Below are positions 53,901 through 57,622 of a stretch of DNA of 57,622 nt, piece after piece. The notes below the pieces were generated by a model, which was not told the DNA's origin, did no database searches, and worked only from the letters and a program-made list of their open reading frames with translations. Within the stretch, counting starts at the first letter, position 1. Every line of letters starts with the position of its first letter. Location of the stretch: contig JAJDND010000070.1 of NCBI GenBank assembly GCA_022340885.1, positions 1 through 57,622 of the forward strand, given 5' to 3'. The stretch comes from Desulfobacterales bacterium (GTDB lineage Bacteria > Desulfobacterota > Desulfobacteria > Desulfobacterales > UBA11574). The translations under genes were made by a program, and so were the position numbers.

Positions 53901-54620
53901 TTATCTGTTCAATGCGACGGCCTTTTTCCAGGGCGGTACCAGCTGTCTTTCTATTGGCAGCACCGGACAGGAAAAACGCGAAAGATCCAATTCGGACAAC
54001 AGTTCCACCGGGGCGGTGACAAAGTTGAGCGCCAGCCGGCTTTTTTCGGACAAGGCTTTCACGAAATCATAACCATTGTAAATATCATCCGATGACGTTT
54101 CATCGATCAGGTTGGCATTGCCGATAATACCGTTGATGGTCATCTTAGACGCCTTTTCAATCTCATCCCGTATTTTCAAACAGTTTTCAATGGTGTCGGT
54201 AAACGGCCGGAAGGGATTCACCACCTGCAGCATCCGGACATGTTTTTTACCAAAGGAATCGGCCAGCGCCGCCAGGACGGTCGCGCCGACATCGTTTCCC
54301 CCGGCATCGATGATGGTCAATTGGCTCGGCCGCCGAATCAGGCCGGCGATGGCAGGACTCAAAATCGGCAAATCCGCCTGCAGATATTTTTCATCGGGAA
54401 CCACCACTTCAATTCCCAGATCCGAAAGCGGTTTTCTAGCCTCACGGGTTCTAAAGTAGGGATTGACAAGATCGAGATCTGCAACCTTTACTTCCGAACC
54501 CGCACGTCTTTGATTCACGGCAAGGTTTATGGAAACTTCCGTTTTTCCGCTGCCGTAGTTGCCGACAATGATGACGATTCCCGTAACCTGTTCCACGCTA
54601 TACATTCCGATGGCTGACAT
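53901..54620 (-). CDS. P-loop ATPase at the head of the kor operon
   Basis: 239 residues from ATG at 54620 (an ATG at 54605 and a TTG at 54629 also possible). Walker A GNYGSGKTEVSINLAVN near 25-41; a later LTIIDAGGNDVG resembles a switch/DxxG motif of SIMIBI-class (CobQ/MinD/Mrp-like) ATPases. No cysteine pair for metal binding is seen. Such genes precede Kor operons in some Deltaproteobacteria as I recall; the role may be assembly of the iron-sulfur complex, but this is inference. Confidence 0.8.
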   Translation of the reverse strand: MSAIGMYSVEQVTGIVIIVGNYGSGKTEVSINLAVNQRRAGSEVKVADLDLVNPYFRTREARKPLSDLGIEVVVPDEKYLQADLPILSPAIAGLIRRPSQLTIIDAGGNDVGATVLAALADSFGKKHVRMLQVVNPFRPFTDTIENCLKIRDEIEKASKMTINGIIGNANLIDETSSDDIYNGYDFVKALSEKSRLALNFVTAPVELLSELDLSRFSCPVLPIERQLVPPWKKAVALNR

Positions 54621-54658
54621 TGAACTCAAATTTATGCACCTTCAAACCGTAACCGTGC

Positions 54659-54687
54659 TTTGTATTTTTATTTTATATCGGTGTCAA
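54659..54687 (-). promoter_or_regulatory. Sigma70-like promoter of the kor operon
   Basis: On the minus strand TTGACA (54687-54682) and TACAAA (54664-54659) with a 17-base AT-rich spacer, about 39 bases before the ATPase ATG. Confidence 0.5.
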
Positions 54688-55266
54688 GATCTTTTCCGAA
54701 ACGTGAATATCCTGCGAATCTCCGGTGGCGCCGCCGGCTCAACAGATTCGATGTCGGAAGCGCCTGCCCCTGCCGCGTAAACACCGGCCTAATTTTTTTA
54801 AGGTTTCATCGAAAGAACCTCTTACATCGTCGACGGCATTTATGGCACAGATGCCGGAATATACTTGAATTTGTTGATCACAACATGCTGTTTTTCCTGA
54901 TGCGCTTTTCCTTCAAACAACCAGAAATGGATGTTTACCCAACTCGAAAAGATTTGTTTCAAGACACTTTACTTGGGAAATTTTTCCTGTTAATCTTGAT
55001 TATTTGTTACCATCCAGATCTCTTCTTTATGTGGCTACATCAAACGTCATTGGAACAGGAAAATCGGATGGTTTATCTATAAGTCATCTCAAAAAAGTCT
55101 TTTCGCCCGATATCGGCGTTGAGCCCTCGTATCAAGTCCTCGACATACTTGAGTATGCCTGCGGGTTGATCCTCGGCCTCGTCTTGATCTCGACCGAAAA
55201 TCCTAATTTTGAGATAGCTTCTAGTAATTTCTAAATTGCTTACAAAATTCAGGTATCGACCCAACT
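54688..55266. other. Intergenic region between the kor operon and the APC-Usp gene
   Basis: About 580 bases with no intact gene that I can support. It holds repeat copy C (55078-55223) next to the permease. The rest is AT-rich with short open frames, possibly remains of an older gene (55-codon frames with phenylalanine-rich translation). No RNA is recognised. Confidence 0.5.
55078..55223. repeat. 146 bp MITE-like palindromic element, copy C (inverted)
   Basis: Reverse orientation relative to copies A and B, with the same central bases and a right end ATAGCTTCTA. The left end (TATAAGTCATCTCAAAA) has two changes from the consensus. It lies 43 bases before the APC-Usp start and is not joined to a stop codon here. 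Confidence 0.85.
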
Positions 55267-57561
55267 ATGGCGCCAGCGTCTTCGAGCAACTCCCATGACA
55301 TTGAGGTATCGTTCGCCCGGAATCTGAGCTTGTTCGATGCAACCATGATCGGGATCGGCGCAATGATCGGCGCCGGAATTTTCGTACTCACCGGCATCGC
55401 CGCCGGCGAAGCCGGTCCTGCCGCCCTCTTGGCCTTTGGCCTCAACGGGCTGGTCACTTTGCTGACGGCCTTATCCTATGCCGAGCTGGCTTCGGTCTAT
55501 CCAAAATCAGGCGGCGGCTATTCTTTTATTGCCAAGGCATTTCCCGGTCCGGTGGGCTTCGCTTCGGGTTGGATGCTGTGGTTCTGCTACATCATTGCCT
55601 GTGCCCTCTATGCTTTAGGCTTCGGGAGCTATTTCTGGGAATTCGTCCACCACAATTTTCCCGGCCTTGCGGATTTTGTTTTCAATCTCGCAGGCCACAA
55701 GGTTCCGGTACTGGCGACGACCACGGTTATCGGCGCAATTTTCATTCTCATCAATATGAGAGGCACGGCCTTGACCGGCAGTGTCGAAAATATCATCACC
55801 ATGGCCAAGATCATCATACTGGCTGTCTTTATCGCCTATGGCGTGAAGCGGATCTTCTCCATCCCCAGCCAGGCATCGGCCAGCTTCACGCCCTTCATGC
55901 CAATGGGAGCACACGGCGTCATTATCGCCATGGGTCTGACCTTCATCGCCTTCGAAGGCTATGACCTCATTGCAACCGTTGCCGAGGAGATCAAGGCACC
56001 GGAAAAAAATATCCCCAGGGCCACGATGATCTCCCTTGGCGTCACCGTATTCATATACCTTTTGGTTCTGTTGGTCTGTATCGGCGCCATTCAACCGGCA
56101 GCCGGCAAGTCCTGGCAGTTTTTGGGCCATTACCAGGAAACGGCCATTTCCAGGGCGGCCCAGAATTTCATGCCTTTATTCGGCGCAATACTCATTACCT
56201 TCGGGGCATTGCTCTCCACCTTATCCGCTTTGAACGCAACCATTCTGGCGTCATCGCGGGTGGCCTTTTCCATGAGCCGCGACAAGATGCTGCCGACGTT
56301 TTTGAGCACCATCCATTCCAAGCGCCGCACGCCCCATAAGGCCATAGCGGTAACGGGCGGGATCGTTCTGGTGATGGCGGTGCTGTTCCCGATTCAGGTC
56401 ATCGGTTCCGCCGCCAGCGTCATGTTCCTGCTGACCTTCAGCCTGGTGAACCTTTCGGTCATTGCCCTTAGACGCAAGTTCCCCGAATTGAAAGGGGGAT
56501 TTCGAACGCCCTTTTACCCCGCAACCCCCATCGTCGCCGTGATCCTCAATATGTTCCTCGCGATCTACCAGTTCAATTTCGATCCCCGGGCCTGCTACAT
56601 CGCCGTCGTCTGGATTATGGCAGGACTGTTTGTCTATTTTGTCTATTTTGAAAAACTCGCCGCTGCAGACACGCCGAAGGTACTTGAAGTCCAGCAGGCC
56701 AAGAGCCCAAGTACCTTTTCATACCGGATTTTGATCCCTCTCCATAACCCCGATCACGTGATGCCGCTGATGAACCTGGCCATACCGCTGGCAAAGGCGA
56801 ACCAGGGCGAAATCATCGTACTCGGCGTGATCGACGTTCCCATTAACCTGCCGCCCCACGAAGGGATGCGATTCCTCCAGCACAAGATGCCGCTGCTGAG
56901 AAAGGCGATCCAGTACGGCAAGGAACAGGGGGTGGCAACCCGTTCGGCGATGCGTATCGCCAACCAGGTGTGGGACGGTATCTTTCATGCCGCCGAAGCA
57001 GAAAAGGCATCGCTCATTCTCATGGGCTGGAAAGGATATACCAGCACCCGCGATCGGATCATGGGCGAGGTCGCGGACAAGTTGATCCGCTATGCCCCTT
57101 GTGATCTGATCACCGTAAAGCTGACAGGAGACCGCCCCATACGGCGCATCTTGATTCCCACCGCCGGGGGGCCCCATGCAACCCTGGCGGCAGAATATGT
57201 GGGGCTGTATCATAAGTTAGGAAATCTCGATGTCACCAGCTGTTACGTGGTACCCCCCAATGCCGGCAGTCGCGACCGGGAACTGGCCCGGGAATGGGTC
57301 GAGAAGACCCTACGTCTCACCGATCTTGCAGGAGAGGTCGATATACGCATCTTTGAGGGCAACACCGTTGCCACCACCCTTGTCAAGGCTGCTGCCCAAT
57401 ATGATTTACTGGTGCTGGGCGCGTCACGGGAAGGTCTCTTTTCCAGCGTCCTGTTCGGAGAAATTCCGGAAAAGGTCGCCCGGTATTCAAAGACGCCGGT
57501 GATGATCGTCAAGCGCTACGAGGGCGGGGTGAAATCGCTGGTAAAGAAAATTTTGGGATAG
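55267..57561 (+). CDS. APC-family amino acid permease fused to two universal stress protein domains
   Basis: 764 residues. Residues about 15-460 are an APC-superfamily transporter with about 12 helices; GIGAMIGAGIFVLTGIAAGE near 36-55 and AFEGYDLIATVAEEIKAPEK near 228-247 are family features. Residues about 480-615 and 620-755 are two Usp (UspA-like) domains; the second has LLVLGASREGLFSS, an ATP-binding-type glycine loop, and the first has LILMGWKGYTS. Such fusions are known in bacteria and archaea. Probably a cationic or neutral amino acid importer with nucleotide-controlled activity. No RBS is clear. The next 61 bases to the window end hold no feature. Confidence 0.93.
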   Translation: MAPASSSNSHDIEVSFARNLSLFDATMIGIGAMIGAGIFVLTGIAAGEAGPAALLAFGLNGLVTLLTALSYAELASVYPKSGGGYSFIAKAFPGPVGFASGWMLWFCYIIACALYALGFGSYFWEFVHHNFPGLADFVFNLAGHKVPVLATTTVIGAIFILINMRGTALTGSVENIITMAKIIILAVFIAYGVKRIFSIPSQASASFTPFMPMGAHGVIIAMGLTFIAFEGYDLIATVAEEIKAPEKNIPRATMISLGVTVFIYLLVLLVCIGAIQPAAGKSWQFLGHYQETAISRAAQNFMPLFGAILITFGALLSTLSALNATILASSRVAFSMSRDKMLPTFLSTIHSKRRTPHKAIAVTGGIVLVMAVLFPIQVIGSAASVMFLLTFSLVNLSVIALRRKFPELKGGFRTPFYPATPIVAVILNMFLAIYQFNFDPRACYIAVVWIMAGLFVYFVYFEKLAAADTPKVLEVQQAKSPSTFSYRILIPLHNPDHVMPLMNLAIPLAKANQGEIIVLGVIDVPINLPPHEGMRFLQHKMPLLRKAIQYGKEQGVATRSAMRIANQVWDGIFHAAEAEKASLILMGWKGYTSTRDRIMGEVADKLIRYAPCDLITVKLTGDRPIRRILIPTAGGPHATLAAEYVGLYHKLGNLDVTSCYVVPPNAGSRDRELAREWVEKTLRLTDLAGEVDIRIFEGNTVATTLVKAAAQYDLLVLGASREGLFSSVLFGEIPEKVARYSKTPVMIVKRYEGGVKSLVKKILG

Positions 57562-57622
57562 CCACTGCTGAGCTTTTAAGTGACGCAGACCTAAGCTGAG
57601 CGTTTCAAATTTTTGAAATGGT

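Overview
The window looks like the chromosome of a strictly anaerobic Desulfobacterota (Deltaproteobacteria), probably a sulfate reducer or syntroph related to Desulfobacteraceae. The evidence is a heterodisulfide-reductase-like (Hdr) redox operon mixed with NADH-dehydrogenase modules, a tungsten/molybdenum aldehyde:ferredoxin oxidoreductase with its own pterin genes, a four-subunit 2-oxoacid:ferredoxin oxidoreductase, a FmdE-like protein, a CobA-HemD fusion, and selenocysteine use. This is inference from gene content; no rRNA or tRNA marker is present.

Layout. (1) 1-8638, minus strand: one operon encoding a membrane b/c-heme iron-sulfur protein, HdrB, a 128-residue selenocysteine HdrA N-terminal half, NuoE-like, NuoF-like, and a NuoG/HdrA hybrid running off the left edge. 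(2) 8809-10049: pyrF and a deleted lipid-kinase pseudogene. (3) 10318-19077, plus strand: selA, a TPR/degenerate-GGDEF protein, gmhA, a deoxyhypusine-synthase-like gene, then a zinc-ribbon protein, hemC and cobA-hemD, a small conserved protein and an M29 aminopeptidase. (4) 19093-22796: bifunctional nuclease, miaB, DUF4911, a selenocysteine HesB/IscA-like protein, FmdE-like, small acidic protein. (5) 23180-29479: recJ, unknown, RNase Z-like, uvsE, a flavin/PNPOx-like protein, amidohydrolase. (6) 29651-33421: secreted/lipoprotein genes and a CDF transporter. (7) 33582-37155: AOR with MoaD and ThiF/MoeB-type helpers. (8) 37752-49900: LysE, DegT aminotransferase, dnaE, guaB, Sua5, sppA, rpsA, cmk. 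(9) 49897-54620: hisC, korCBAD and a P-loop ATPase. (10) 55267-57561: an APC permease fused to two Usp domains.

The most notable point is that the HdrA of the first operon appears split. The short protein carries the N-terminal flavin fold, the redox-active position as in-frame UGA (selenocysteine) with a bacterial SECIS-like hairpin, and the first ferredoxin motif. The large protein begins with a NuoG-type iron-sulfur head and then resumes HdrA where the short one stops. selA is encoded 1.7 kb from the operon promoter and a second selenoprotein candidate (HesB-like) lies at 21.5 kb, so UGA recoding is well supported. Together these genes suggest a membrane-attached complex exchanging electrons among NAD(H), ferredoxin or thiol/disulfide partners, and quinone or a c-type heme; Kor and AOR would be ferredoxin sources.

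The window also holds several palindromic repeat families. A ~146 bp element with ~30 bp terminal inverted repeats occurs three times, and two copies supply the actual stop codon (TAG) of the adjoining gene (sppA, rpsA). A different 28 bp-arm palindrome overlaps the guaB stop in the same way.
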